A stretch of DNA of 50,514 nt from Flavobacteriales bacterium (GTDB lineage: Bacteria; Bacteroidota; Bacteroidia; NS11-12g; UBA955): NCBI GenBank assembly GCA_947463125.1, contig CANHQZ010000012.1, positions 1-50,514 on the forward strand. The letters are read 5' to 3'. The notes under the pieces are model-generated. The model did no database searches and was not told the DNA's origin. It saw only the letters and a program-made list of their open reading frames with translations. The translations under genes and the position numbers were made by a program. How positions within the stretch are numbered: position 1 is the first letter of the stretch; each line of letters opens with the position of its first letter. This document shows positions 1 through 9,116 of the stretch, piece after piece.

Positions 1-973
1 CATCGCCAATGTTCATGCTTTGCACAGCACCGGTAAGGCTGGCATCTGAACCAATAAGTGAATTTTCCAGAATGGCGGTTTGTATTTGTGCGTTCTGGCC
101 AATGATACTGTTTTTAACCACCGACCTCAATATCACTGCATGCTCGCCAATACTCACATCGGGGCCAATAATGCTGTTTTCAATTTTGGCCGAAGGCGAA
201 ATATACACAGGCGGGATGATGATATTGGATTTTAGCAGTTCTTTCGGCACATCCGGCAAACCCTCACGTCGCAAGAGATTTCGGTTTGTTTGCAAAATAA
301 TCTCCTTCTTCCCGCAGTCAAACCAGTTTTCTACGGCAAATGTGCGCAATGCCACCCCTTTTTCCATCATGCATTGCAGCGCATCGGTCAGGTGAAATTC
401 GTTCTGGGTGCGGATATCGTGGGTGATATTATACTCAAGGCATTCCTTCAGGATACCTGTTTCTCTTATAAAATACAGACCTACCAGGGCAAGGTTGCTT
501 TTGGGTATGGCCGGCTTTTCCACCAGGCGGCGAATACTGCCTTCCTCATTGAGTTCGGCTACGCCAAATTGCCTGGGATCTTCGACCTTTTTTACACCTA
601 AACTGCTGACCGGCTGCGCCAATACAGATTTCAGGTCTGTCTCAAAAATGGTATCTCCGAGCACAATCAGCACCGGCTCATCATCCTGCACTTCATTGCG
701 GGCAAGCCATATAGCATGACCGGTTCCTTTTCCCAGGGTCTGAATAATAAAAGTGGAATTAACAGCCGTGTAATGTTCAGAAATATAATGCTCGATTTTA
801 TCGCCAAGATGCCCAATAATGAAGATGAAGTCGGTGATTCCGGCTTCAATAAGGGTATCCATGATATGACCCAGAATAGGCTTTCCGGCCACCGGAATCA
901 AACTCTTGGGTTGTGTTGTGGTATGGGGTTTCAGCCTGCTTCCGATGCCGGCTACCGGGATGATGGCTTTCAT
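1..973 (-). CDS. Sugar-1-phosphate nucleotidyltransferase (3' end outside window)
   Basis: Starts at an ATG at 973 and reads to the window edge without a stop, giving 324 visible residues; the C-terminus is missing. The N-terminus (MKAIIPVAGIGSRLKPHT, then QPKSLIPVAGKPI) is the nucleotide-binding signature of the NTP_transferase family, which couples a sugar 1-phosphate to NTP (the glucose-1-phosphate thymidylyltransferase/RmlA and mannose-1-phosphate guanylyltransferase type). The visible C-terminal part has hexapeptide-type repeats (around IIGPDVSIGEHAVI and NSLIGSDASL), so this is the long form with a left-handed beta-helix tail. It lies 16 bases downstream of tilS on the same strand and is probably co-transcribed with it. 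A role in supplying activated sugar for envelope glycans is inference; the base and sugar specificity cannot be read from sequence. Confidence 0.9.
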   Translation of the reverse strand, partial: MKAIIPVAGIGSRLKPHTTTQPKSLIPVAGKPILGHIMDTLIEAGITDFIFIIGHLGDKIEHYISEHYTAVNSTFIIQTLGKGTGHAIWLARNEVQDDEPVLIVLGDTIFETDLKSVLAQPVSSLGVKKVEDPRQFGVAELNEEGSIRRLVEKPAIPKSNLALVGLYFIRETGILKECLEYNITHDIRTQNEFHLTDALQCMMEKGVALRTFAVENWFDCGKKEIILQTNRNLLRREGLPDVPKELLKSNIIIPPVYISPSAKIENSIIGPDVSIGEHAVILRSVVKNSIIGQNAQIQTAILENSLIGSDASLTGAVQSMNIGD

Positions 974-989
974 ATTGCGATGCACAAAG

Positions 990-2303
990 TTACAACTCGG
1001 CGTGATTTTCCGCTATTTCCCATTGCACACACAATACCCTTTGTGTATTTTCCTGCACAGGTGCGGCTGCAGCACGCCTTATTCCGGGAACCCCCAAAAC
1101 CCCGTCTGAATGGGCCAGTATGGGATAAGAGTCTTTTTCGGAGGCAGGAATATGTGCATCGGTCAGCAAATCGCTGATTTTTTTGGAACCTTGCATGCCA
1201 AAAGGCTGAATCCGCTCTCCTTTTCTTCGGTGACGCAAACTCAGCGGATATAAAATCGCATCGGCATCAAAGTACCACACCTTTTCCGACGGAATCAGAG
1301 CATCACTCCCTTTGCAAAGATGAATGGTTAACAAAAACTTACCTGCATGCATGCAAACCGGCAGTTCAGCCTCTGATGCGATGTCTGTTTCTTCTATTTC
1401 GTGCCTGGATAACTTTCCAACCCAGATACCTGCATTTCTCACCTCGGCCATCCAGCCGTGAAAATAAAAACGGCTCCCGGTAGATGCTCTCAGCAGCTTA
1501 TCTGCCTCAGTGGAATTCATTCCCAGGTTTTTCAGGTACATATGAAGTGATAACTTATCCTCGTTATCAAACATCCTGCCGTCACCAACAGTAGGAAAAC
1601 CGGACGCCCATACCCGATTACGGCTGTTTTCAGCCTGCCGCAAATTGCTGAGTGAGCGGCTCAGGTCTGCAAATTCCTCTTCCGCATCGGGAAATTCGGA
1701 TTGAATAAGCGGTAAAATCCAGTGCCTTACTTTGTTGCGCAGGTAATCGGTTTTTCTGTTACTGCTGTCTTCCCGCCAGTCAAGCCTTTCAGAAACAAGC
1801 CAACGGCGGATTTCTGCGGCATCGGCAAACATCATGGGCCTGAAAATATTGTCGCGCCACAAAGGAATACCCTGCCAGGCTGCAGGACTGTTGCGCAGCA
1901 GATAAATAAAAAGATGTTCCAGGTTATCTGTGCGCTGGTGCGCCGTGCAAACTGTGGTCATTTCGGCATTTACCAGCTGCTGGAAGTGGTGGTATCGCAA
2001 ACGCCTTGCGGCCATTTGCACAGATTCCGCATTCAGCTGCGCTTCAATCAGGGTTTCGGGATGTGCCGCATGCATCGGTACCCCCCAATCCTTGCAGAGT
2101 TTTCGCACAAAGTGCTCGTCACCATCACTCTCATCTCCGCGCAATCCATAATTCAGGTGAGCCACCTCAAACCGATATCCTGAACGGAAAAACAAATGCC
2201 CCATTGCCACGGAATCGGCTCCGCCACTCACCGCCAGCAGTGTTTTTCCCTCAATTATTTCAGGAGCATTCTCATGGATAAAGCTTTCAAACCGATTTAG
2301 CAC
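990..2303 (-). CDS. tilS: tRNA(Ile)-lysidine synthase TilS
   Basis: A 437-residue protein with the PP-loop ATP-binding motif SGGADS at residues 26-31, followed by the family blocks VAHLNYGLRGDESDGD, TAHQRTDNLEHLF and the RNKVRHWILP region. TilS ligates lysine to C34 of the AUA-reading tRNA(Ile), changing its codon and amino-acid identity, and is essential in most bacteria. The open frame runs further upstream across the divergent gene, so I place the start at GTG 2303; this yields the usual family N-terminus (MLNRFESFI) about 25 residues before the PP-loop. A near-match to the -7 box (TTACTTTG) lies 8 bases upstream of the GTG, which would give a very short leader. It is divergent from the LptA-like gene with only 30 bases between the starts. 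Confidence 0.93.
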   Translation of the reverse strand: MLNRFESFIHENAPEIIEGKTLLAVSGGADSVAMGHLFFRSGYRFEVAHLNYGLRGDESDGDEHFVRKLCKDWGVPMHAAHPETLIEAQLNAESVQMAARRLRYHHFQQLVNAEMTTVCTAHQRTDNLEHLFIYLLRNSPAAWQGIPLWRDNIFRPMMFADAAEIRRWLVSERLDWREDSSNRKTDYLRNKVRHWILPLIQSEFPDAEEEFADLSRSLSNLRQAENSRNRVWASGFPTVGDGRMFDNEDKLSLHMYLKNLGMNSTEADKLLRASTGSRFYFHGWMAEVRNAGIWVGKLSRHEIEETDIASEAELPVCMHAGKFLLTIHLCKGSDALIPSEKVWYFDADAILYPLSLRHRRKGERIQPFGMQGSKKISDLLTDAHIPASEKDSYPILAHSDGVLGVPGIRRAAAAPVQENTQRVLCVQWEIAENHAEL

Positions 2304-2333
2304 GTTATTTGCAAAGTAATTCCAAAAATTCGG

Positions 2334-3911
2334 ATGAACAAGTCCCGTTTGCTGTTGTTTTTCATGATTATGCTCAATCTTCAAGGATTGCGTGCACAGG
2401 AAATCATGCTGAAAGCCGACCGCATGAAGGGAGAAAAACGCCGTGGCGAAAACTACCAGATTCTGCGCGGCAATGTAATGTTTGAACAAAGCGGGAGCGT
2501 AGTTACCTGCGATGAAGCTGAATACAATACGGTTAAAGAAGAACTTGAGGGCTTCGGAAATGTGCGCATTACCAGTTCTGAAGGGGCTGTAGTTACGGGA
2601 AACAGGCTGTTCTTCGACAACAAAAACAAAACTGCCCGGGTAGATGGGAACGTAACCTTGCGCGACAAAAACATGGTACTCACCACTCCCTGGATCATTT
2701 ACCATACCGATACCCGAATCGGTTATTACGGAGCCGGAGGAAAAATTGTTGACGATGAACTGACCCTCACCAGCCGCACAGGAAGTTACAATCCTTCCTT
2801 ATCCATGCTGTATTTTCGATATAATGTGGTTCTCACACACCCGGATTACGTGGTAAAAACCGACACACTGCAATACAGCAATAAAACCGGAAATACTTGG
2901 TTCTACAGCTTTACCGAGATACAAAGCGATGAAAACACCATCCTTTGCAACTACGGAAATTACAATACCAAAACCGGGCAAAGCTATTTCACAAGAAATG
3001 CAGCCCTGATCAACAAAGAAAACACCATTCGTGCCGATACGCTAAGCTATAACCGAAATTCGGGCATTGGCCACGCTTACGGCCGATTATGGGTGAAAGA
3101 TACCGCCCAGAACATCAGTATTTTCGGTAACCGCGGCTATTATGACAAAAACCGCAAATACACCCGCGTAATGGGAAATACACTTGCCAGAAAACAGGAA
3201 AAAAACGGTGATAGCTTGATGCTGAAAGCGGATACCTTCGTGTATGTTGCAGATACAACAAACCAAAAACGCCACCTGCATGCCTTTCACCGCACCTCGC
3301 TCTGGCGCACCGATTTCAGCGGTACAGCAGACAGCCTGACTTATAAGGTAGATGACAGTGTTTTTAACCTGTACGGCAAACCTGTGCTTTGGAACGAAAA
3401 CACCCGCCTGAATGCGGATACCATGCGTATTTTCATAGCCAACAGCCGCATACGTCTTATGCACATGCGGCAAAAGTCCTTTATAGCCATGCGTGAAGAT
3501 ACGGCTCATTTCAGCCAGATTTCAGGCAGCGATATGGATAATTATTTCACCCCTGAAAACAAACTCAAAACCATACGGGTAAAGGGTGATGGCAAAAGTG
3601 TTTACTATATCAAAGAGAAAGATTCAGCTGTCACTTCGGCCAATGCTGTACAATACAATAATATGCAAATCGATCTTGACAGCAACCGCGTTTCGGGGAT
3701 TCGATTTTATGGCAACCCATCGGGCACACTGTATCCTATGTCTGATTTTCCTCAGGAACAAAAGATTCTACCCGGATTTGTATGGGATGAAATGAACAGG
3801 CCCCGTGCTTCTGCATTCAAATCTCCTTTTCCGATTCCGCCATTGCCCGCCAGGTATACCGTCAGCAGTGCACCGCAAAAACCCACAGGACGTAAAAAGA
3901 CAAAAGGCTGA
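2334..3911 (+). CDS. LptA/OstA-like periplasmic protein
   Basis: A 525-residue protein with a signal peptide (hydrophobic stretch LLLFFMIMLNLQG, then a cleavage-like LRAQ). Residues of about 23-160 match the OstA/LptA fold: a putative jellyroll of short beta strands with the pattern 'adrm.g.....ilrGnV.feq....v.cdeA.yn...' repeated through most of the protein. LptA-family proteins bridge lipopolysaccharide across the periplasm from LptC to LptD. At 525 residues it is about three times an E. coli LptA and corresponds to the long OstA-like proteins of Bacteroidota, so it may be a longer bridge or combine LptA with LptD-like strands. The DUF5686 gene follows 77 bases downstream on the same strand, giving an outer-membrane biogenesis pair. 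The exact partner is inference. Confidence 0.75.
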   Translation: MNKSRLLLFFMIMLNLQGLRAQEIMLKADRMKGEKRRGENYQILRGNVMFEQSGSVVTCDEAEYNTVKEELEGFGNVRITSSEGAVVTGNRLFFDNKNKTARVDGNVTLRDKNMVLTTPWIIYHTDTRIGYYGAGGKIVDDELTLTSRTGSYNPSLSMLYFRYNVVLTHPDYVVKTDTLQYSNKTGNTWFYSFTEIQSDENTILCNYGNYNTKTGQSYFTRNAALINKENTIRADTLSYNRNSGIGHAYGRLWVKDTAQNISIFGNRGYYDKNRKYTRVMGNTLARKQEKNGDSLMLKADTFVYVADTTNQKRHLHAFHRTSLWRTDFSGTADSLTYKVDDSVFNLYGKPVLWNENTRLNADTMRIFIANSRIRLMHMRQKSFIAMREDTAHFSQISGSDMDNYFTPENKLKTIRVKGDGKSVYYIKEKDSAVTSANAVQYNNMQIDLDSNRVSGIRFYGNPSGTLYPMSDFPQEQKILPGFVWDEMNRPRASAFKSPFPIPPLPARYTVSSAPQKPTGRKKTKG

Positions 3912-3988
3912 TTCTGTCGGATTTTGCCGAAATTTCAACCGAAAATTATAACCAAAACTGTGTTTCAAACGTTCCTTTGCAGTACCTA

Positions 3989-6448
3989 ATGCGAATTGCT
4001 GTCCTCATTCTCAGTTTTTTAACCGTTTTTTCCGGCAAAGCCCAATATTTTACCGTTAGCGGATTCGTGGCCGACAGTAGCCGAGCGCCAATACCCGATG
4101 TCAGCATTTTCATTACCAATGGCTCCATGGTAGGCAATACCGATGGTTCGGGATTTTACAAATTTGACCTGAGAGCCGGCGAATATGAACTCGTTTTCAG
4201 CCACCCCAACTATCAGCGTATGAGCCTTAAGGTAGTGCTGGATAAAAAAGATGACACCCTGAATGTAATTTTACCCGAACTCGCAAAATCGGTTGGCGAA
4301 ATCCAGATAACCCGAAAATGGACCGATCCCGGACCTGAAATGATGCGAAAAGCCATTGAAAAAAAGGATTACTGGGCAACACGCATTCCAGCATCCAGCG
4401 CAGAAGTATACATCAGGGCTTTTGAGGAGTATAATCCGCCAAAAAAGAAAGAAAATGTATGGCATGAGCCTGACACTGCTGCTGAAAAGAAAAAGAAGAA
4501 AAAGAACAAAGAGGACGAATCCAGCATCAACATGGCCGAAGTACTACTGGAAAGGGATTTTCAGCCTCCGGGAAAAATAAAAGAAATACGTACCGGTGTA
4601 AAAAAAATCGGCGATGTGTCAGGTCTGTTTTATCTCAGCACCACCGAAGGTGATTTTAACTATTACCAAAATCTGATACGTATCCGCGGAATCGGCGATA
4701 TGCCGGTAATGTCACCGCTTTCAGGAACTGCCCTGCTGGCCTATAAATTTCAGTTTCTGGGCAGCTACAAAAACGAAGCGGGGCAGCGTGTTTTAAAAAT
4801 AAAAATGTCGCCAAGATCCATTTCCAATGCCGTTTTTTCAGGCGAGATTCACCTGGTCGACACCCTTTTTTACATATACCGCACCGAGTTGAATTATCCC
4901 TCCAATCAGCTGAATGAATACGACAAACTTACCATCCGCCAGGAGTTCAACCTAAGCAAAGACACCTGGATTACCTTGGAAAAACAGCGTTTTGATTACC
5001 ATGCCATTGCCGGCAAGGGAAAATTCAGTGGATATACTTTGGTGAAATACAATAAGTATGAACTCAACAAAACCTTCCCAAAAAACCATTTCGGACTGGA
5101 AATAAGTTCAGCTACAGACAGTGCCTACGATCGCGACAGCGCCTTCTGGAGCCAGAAACGTATGACGCCCCTAAACAACACCGAAATTCGATTCATTACA
5201 CGCACCGACAGTATTAAAAGGGTACAAAACAGCAAAACCTATCTCGACAGCATAGAAAAAGATAAAAACAAGGTTACCCTGGCCAAACTTTTTTTAAAAG
5301 GACAGGAATACCAGAACCGTGAAAAGGGCTACTACATGGATTTTCAACCCCTCATATTTATTGTTCAGCCCTGGTTCCCCGGTGGAACGCGTGTTACCTT
5401 GTGGAACACATTTGAAAGACGGTTTAAAAATAAACGCGATATCAGGCTGATTGAAAATCTATCCTACGGCATCAACAACAAAGACATCCGCGGCACGGTA
5501 ATTTTCAACACCACTTTTGACCCCTTTCACCGGGGAGTATTTTCTGCCACGGCAGGCCGTGATTTCAATTTTATCAATCCCAATGCAGCATTTCTCGATT
5601 TGGCGCGCCGCGGTAACTTTTACCAGAACAGCCATGCTGATGCGTATGTGCGAAGAGAGTTAATCAATGGCTTATATCTAAGGGTACAGGCAGAATTTTC
5701 TGAAAGACGCGACATCAGCAATTTTACCTTCGACGGATTTGCAGACAGCATTTTTGAAGACAACGTACCCACCCCATTTGCGACCAATCGTGCCTTTTTT
5801 GGCAACTTAACCCTCAGCTATACCCCATTCCAGAAATACATCAGAGAGCCACGACAAAAGGTCATTCTGGGAAGCCGCTGGCCCACGTTCAGTATCAACC
5901 TTAACCATGCAATACCGGGTGTACTGGGCTCCAACATTGATTACAGTTACCTGGAATACCGCATGGAACAGGAGTTCCCGCTGGGGTTGCTTGGCCGCAG
6001 CGAATACCGTATAGTCAGCGGCAGTTTTATGCGGCAAAAAAACCTGAGTCCTGTCGATTATCGCTACCAGCGCCGTGGTGACCCTACCGTGTTCACGCCG
6101 CCCATGTATGCCTTTCAAACCCTCGATTCAACTTTCGTAACCTATAAACGCTTTATTGAAGCGCATTACAGACATCATTTCAATGGTTCGCTTATCAATA
6201 AGATTCCCTTCATGCGCCTGCTGAAACTGCGAGAATCTGCCGGAGCCAATATTCTTTATGCACCCGAAAGACGAAACATGTTGTTTTATGAGGTTTACGC
6301 AGGCGTAGACAAACTGATACGCATTTGGCGCGACCGCTTCAAACTGGGCATATACTACGCAGTCGGATACAGCAATATTTATGAAAAGCCCATTGTGGGC
6401 TTCAAACTCAACTTCGAGTTTTTCGACAGGCGAAACAACTCATGGTAG
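3989..6448 (+). CDS. DUF5686 / carboxypeptidase-regulatory-like outer-membrane protein
   Basis: An 819-residue protein from ATG 3989, which begins a clean signal peptide (MRIAVLILSFLTVFSGKAQ); a TTG four codons earlier is less likely because it sits on a near-match promoter box. Residues of about 22-105 are a carboxypeptidase-D regulatory-like Ig fold (VSGFVADSSRAPIPDVSIF...GFYKFDLRAG), as at the N-terminus of SusC-like and DUF5686 proteins. The rest fits DUF5686: an early soluble part followed by many amphipathic strands rich in aromatic residues and ending in ...NFEFFDRRNNSW, which suggests an outer-membrane barrel. A lysine- and glutamate-rich low-complexity stretch lies near residues 155-180. 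Function of the family is unknown; its place after an LptA-like gene suggests an envelope role. Confidence 0.8.
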   Translation: MRIAVLILSFLTVFSGKAQYFTVSGFVADSSRAPIPDVSIFITNGSMVGNTDGSGFYKFDLRAGEYELVFSHPNYQRMSLKVVLDKKDDTLNVILPELAKSVGEIQITRKWTDPGPEMMRKAIEKKDYWATRIPASSAEVYIRAFEEYNPPKKKENVWHEPDTAAEKKKKKKNKEDESSINMAEVLLERDFQPPGKIKEIRTGVKKIGDVSGLFYLSTTEGDFNYYQNLIRIRGIGDMPVMSPLSGTALLAYKFQFLGSYKNEAGQRVLKIKMSPRSISNAVFSGEIHLVDTLFYIYRTELNYPSNQLNEYDKLTIRQEFNLSKDTWITLEKQRFDYHAIAGKGKFSGYTLVKYNKYELNKTFPKNHFGLEISSATDSAYDRDSAFWSQKRMTPLNNTEIRFITRTDSIKRVQNSKTYLDSIEKDKNKVTLAKLFLKGQEYQNREKGYYMDFQPLIFIVQPWFPGGTRVTLWNTFERRFKNKRDIRLIENLSYGINNKDIRGTVIFNTTFDPFHRGVFSATAGRDFNFINPNAAFLDLARRGNFYQNSHADAYVRRELINGLYLRVQAEFSERRDISNFTFDGFADSIFEDNVPTPFATNRAFFGNLTLSYTPFQKYIREPRQKVILGSRWPTFSINLNHAIPGVLGSNIDYSYLEYRMEQEFPLGLLGRSEYRIVSGSFMRQKNLSPVDYRYQRRGDPTVFTPPMYAFQTLDSTFVTYKRFIEAHYRHHFNGSLINKIPFMRLLKLRESAGANILYAPERRNMLFYEVYAGVDKLIRIWRDRFKLGIYYAVGYSNIYEKPIVGFKLNFEFFDRRNNSW

Positions 6449-6590
6449 GCCGCCCATCGTGCATTTATCTTCAAAAATAACACGGTAAATAGCCTGTGCT
6501 AATTAAGGAGCACAAAACATATTTATCCTGAGAGAATATTGCATTCCGTATTCTTTATTTTATTTTATTTCACCAATAAGATTATTTGCC

Positions 6591-6598
6591 TAAATTTG
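6591..6598 (+). promoter_or_regulatory. -7 promoter box TAAATTTG
   Basis: Perfect match to the Bacteroidota TAnnTTTG box, 31 bases upstream of the small ORF at 6630 and about 200 bases upstream of the gene at 6797. It would drive a transcript containing both. Confidence 0.55.
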
Positions 6599-6629
6599 TA
6601 GATTTTTTCTACCAAAAATATTTAACAAC

Positions 6630-6758
6630 ATGACCGGACGTAGTTTTGCCATCCTTTTACCCGAAGCCGAAACGGTATACATGCTATTAGGCAGAAAACA
6701 GCCATGCTCCTTTGCCATGAAAACCTTTGTGCAACAGGATAAGCCATTAATGAAATAA
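6630..6758 (+). CDS. Possible 42-residue leader peptide / small protein
   Basis: ATG at 6630 opens a 42-codon frame (starts MTGRSFAILLPEAETVYMLL) that stops at 6758, 38 bases before the next gene. It lies just downstream of a perfect -7 promoter box and is preceded by an A-rich stretch typical of Bacteroidota translation starts. It is not clearly a signal peptide or membrane helix and resembles nothing I know. It could be a translated leader that tunes the downstream T9SS cargo gene, a real small protein, or a chance frame; base content alone cannot tell. Confidence 0.3.
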   Translation: MTGRSFAILLPEAETVYMLLGRKQPCSFAMKTFVQQDKPLMK

Positions 6759-6796
6759 CATCACCCCAATATATAGCCAAACCAAATTTTAGACTC

Positions 6797-8341
6797 ATGG
6801 TAACCAAACAATTCTTCAAAAACACCCTTCTCGTTCTTTATTGCTTTTATTTTGTGAACGCAGGGGCCCAGACAAACTGGACTTCGCGCAGCACAGCAGG
6901 CTTTAACTACCGATGGCAAAGCGTAACACACGATGGAGCCAAGTTTTTAGCTGTGGGACGACCTACTGCTGGTTTTTCAACATTGGTCATGACTTCCACC
7001 GATGGCTTCACATGGACAAGTAGTACTACTAATCTACCAACGGTAAATATGAATGATGTCATTTTTGCGAACGGCAACTTTATCGCAGCCTGTAGCTTTG
7101 TGCAGGGATCAGGAGCAGACCAAGGCATACGTATTGCAACCTCAACAAACGGCACCAGCTGGACGGTAAGAAGTACACCCAATACAGACTGGCAGAGCCT
7201 GGCATTTGGCAACAACCGCGTTGTGGCGGTGGGTAGCGTTGAAAACTGGCCATCCACGGTTAAAGCCATGACATCCGATGATGGCGGGCTTACATGGACA
7301 GGCAGGCCATCTTTGCCATTGTCAAACATTTGGACAGGAGTGGCTTTTGGTGCAGGCAAATTTGTGGCTGTTTCAACCGAAGGCAATGGCAGCCCCAATA
7401 TTGTTTATTCAAATGATGGTATCACCTGGACCGGTGCCAATGTGCCCCCGGGTAATCCTACCTTCTGGAGTGTAGCTTTCGGTAACAACCGGTTTGTTGC
7501 CGTATCTCAATCAGGTGTGGCCGCTACCTCAACAGACGGTATAAACTGGACTGCCGCAAATACCCCTGGTGGCAACAAATGGCGGGACGTGATTTTTGGA
7601 GCAGGCAAATATGTGGCGGTATCTGACAGCGGATCTGTAAACCGCGCAATGGTTTCTGAAGATGGCATTAACTGGTTTGCAGAAAACTCAGCATCAAACA
7701 ATATGTGGACAGGTCTTGCCTTTGAAAACAACATGTTTGTGGCGGTTAGTAGTACAGGTAGTGGAAACCGTGTTATGACAAGGGACGGATCCATAGCTCC
7801 GCTTCCTGTTAGCTTGCTATCATTCTCTGGTCGTGCGGCGGACAAAGAAGTTCATCTGAACTGGGTTACCGCTTCAGAACAAAACAGCAGTCACTTTGAA
7901 GTGGAACGCAGCGCCAACGGCAAAGATTATACTGCCATAGGTCATGTAAAGGCCGGCGGCAACAGCTTCAGCATCCTCAATTATCAGTTTAAAGACGTAA
8001 ATCCCATAAACGGTTCATCCTATTACAGGCTTAAACAAGTTGATGTGGATGGCAAATTTACCTACAGCCACAAAGTGTTCATTACCATGCGGGGGGGGTC
8101 TGAGGCCATCATTGGACCAAATCCTTCCGAAGCCGCCGTCACATTGCATTTACCCGGCGACTGGACAGGTGTGTATGAGTATAAGATCCACGATATGAAG
8201 GGACAATTGATTGAATGTTCCGGCGGACTCCATGCAGGCAGCAACCATATTTCATTGAACAAACTGGTAAACGGCAAATACCTTCTGACCTTATGGGAAA
8301 ATGGCGAACTGAGACAACAAAAATGGTTGCTGAAGCAATAA
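6797..8341 (+). CDS. T9SS-exported repeat protein (beta-propeller-like) with type A sorting domain
   Basis: A 514-residue protein. Residues 1-28 form a signal peptide ending in NAGAQ. Residues of about 30-335 contain at least six imperfect repeats of about 45 residues with the core 'W..vaFGnnrFVAVs..g.....S.DGinWt', which look like the blades of a sialidase/BNR- or YCF48-like propeller. Residues of about 340-425 are a fibronectin-like linker (LLSFSGRAADKEVHLNWVTA), very common just before T9SS tails. The last 80 residues (GPNPSEAAVTLHL ... GKYLLTLWENGE) are a T9SS type A sorting domain, so the protein should be delivered to the surface or medium. A run of eight G at 8091-8098 lies at the linker/sorting-domain junction. 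The ligand or substrate is unknown. Confidence 0.88.
   Translation: MVTKQFFKNTLLVLYCFYFVNAGAQTNWTSRSTAGFNYRWQSVTHDGAKFLAVGRPTAGFSTLVMTSTDGFTWTSSTTNLPTVNMNDVIFANGNFIAACSFVQGSGADQGIRIATSTNGTSWTVRSTPNTDWQSLAFGNNRVVAVGSVENWPSTVKAMTSDDGGLTWTGRPSLPLSNIWTGVAFGAGKFVAVSTEGNGSPNIVYSNDGITWTGANVPPGNPTFWSVAFGNNRFVAVSQSGVAATSTDGINWTAANTPGGNKWRDVIFGAGKYVAVSDSGSVNRAMVSEDGINWFAENSASNNMWTGLAFENNMFVAVSSTGSGNRVMTRDGSIAPLPVSLLSFSGRAADKEVHLNWVTASEQNSSHFEVERSANGKDYTAIGHVKAGGNSFSILNYQFKDVNPINGSSYYRLKQVDVDGKFTYSHKVFITMRGGSEAIIGPNPSEAAVTLHLPGDWTGVYEYKIHDMKGQLIECSGGLHAGSNHISLNKLVNGKYLLTLWENGELRQQKWLLKQ
8091..8098 (+). repeat. G8 homopolymer tract inside coding sequence
   Basis: Eight consecutive G bases encode Arg-Gly-Gly just before the T9SS sorting domain of the repeat protein. 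A one-base slip would remove the sorting domain and leave the propeller intact. It is the only G run of this length I noticed in the window. Confidence 0.8.
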
Positions 8342-8374
8342 GAACCTACTTTGGTATGTTCTCATAATCCCGAA

Positions 8375-8392
8375 TCACCCCGGGTGAATTTT
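8375..8392 (+). terminator. Possible weak terminator
   Basis: A short GC-rich palindrome (TCACC, CCG loop, GGTGA) followed by ATTTTAT, 34 bases after the stop of the repeat protein. The stem is only five pairs, so a protein-binding palindrome is equally possible. Confidence 0.35.
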
Positions 8393-8472
8393 ATACCGGA
8401 TTATTTGTCATCAGAACGTCGTTATTGAATTGATAATCACCCGTCACATTTGTTTTTGTCGATTTTTTATAC

Positions 8473-8480
8473 TAAATTCG
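8473..8480 (+). promoter_or_regulatory. -7 promoter box TAAATTCG
   Basis: TTCG variant of the Bacteroidota -7 box, 22 bases before the GTG start of the lipoprotein gene at 8503. Confidence 0.5.
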
Positions 8481-8502
8481 TTTTTAAACAAATCCATAAA
8501 CC

Positions 8503-9099
8503 GTGAAACACCTGGGATTTTTCATCGGTCTTTTTTCCCTAACTGCATTATTTATTGCAAGTTGCAGGAAGGACATTGCCACACGAAGCGGACACCCACT
8601 GCAAGGCAGTGAATGGCTTGTTCCGGGAAAAAATGCTCCGAAATGGCAAACCAAGAACATTGATGGAATCGGTCCGGCGCAGGTGCTGGAAATTGCCGAT
8701 CCTGCCATAACGCCCGAACTGATCAATTCTTCCGTTGTTTTGGTTTATGCCAATCTTGGTGGCTACCCGGCCTCCATACGGCAGCCGGGCAAAATTGAAC
8801 TGACGCGCCTGCTGGTTTCCTACATGCGCGGTAACAATCCCCGCACCGATGTTTGGAGTGGCATGCCCGTTCCGGGCAAGATGCTCATTTTACTCACCAA
8901 TCCGGACAATGAGTATGACCCATACGGCAATGCAGCAGGGCATGAATTTCGATACTTCTTTGTACCCAAATATGATCCGAATGCTGCGGGTAAAAAACCG
9001 GCTGACGGCTCCTCAAACCTGCTGGCAAAATACACCGAAACAGATTTGCGCAACATGAGCTATGAACAGTTCATCGAAGCGGCCGGTTTGAAAAAATAG
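8503..9099 (+). CDS. Lipoprotein of unknown function
   Basis: A 198-residue protein starting at GTG 8503. MKHLGFFIGLFSLTALFIASC is a signal peptide with a lipobox (IASC), so it should be lipid-anchored through Cys21. I do not recognise the mature domain. It is a compact globular sequence with conserved-looking blocks (VVLVYANLGGYPASI, VLPGKML-like PVPGKMLILLT, GHEFRYFFVPKY) and ends in AAGLKK. The block 'VVLVYANLGG...' is seen in other Bacteroidota lipoproteins of unknown role. It sits 17 bases upstream of mtgA, but mtgA seems to have its own promoter box in the gap. Confidence 0.75.
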   Translation: MKHLGFFIGLFSLTALFIASCRKDIATRSGHPLQGSEWLVPGKNAPKWQTKNIDGIGPAQVLEIADPAITPELINSSVVLVYANLGGYPASIRQPGKIELTRLLVSYMRGNNPRTDVWSGMPVPGKMLILLTNPDNEYDPYGNAAGHEFRYFFVPKYDPNAAGKKPADGSSNLLAKYTETDLRNMSYEQFIEAAGLKK

Positions 9100-9100
9100 G

Positions 9101-9108
9101 TATCTTCG
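9101..9108 (+). promoter_or_regulatory. -7 promoter box TATCTTCG
   Basis: TTCG variant of the -7 box, eight bases before the mtgA ATG. With the usual spacing to the transcription start it predicts a leader of only a few bases. Confidence 0.5.
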
Positions 9109-9116
9109 AACCCGGA

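Larger units (their letters stand above)
6449..6796. other. Intergenic region with promoter and possible leader ORF
   Basis: A 348-base AT-rich spacer. It holds a weak hairpin (TGTGCT/AGCACA arms, 6495-6514, no T-run), a perfect -7 box at 6591-6598, and a 43-codon open frame at 6630-6758 listed separately. No RNA gene is recognisable. It leaves an unusually long leader before the repeat protein at 6797. Confidence 0.6.

Noticed and set aside
2304-2705. N-terminal extension of TilS
   Set aside because: The frame is open only because it runs antisense to the LptA-like gene; no start or family homology is seen there.
6622-6825. Minus-strand ORF in the intergenic region
   Set aside because: It overlaps the start of the next gene and has no promoter box or recognisable product.
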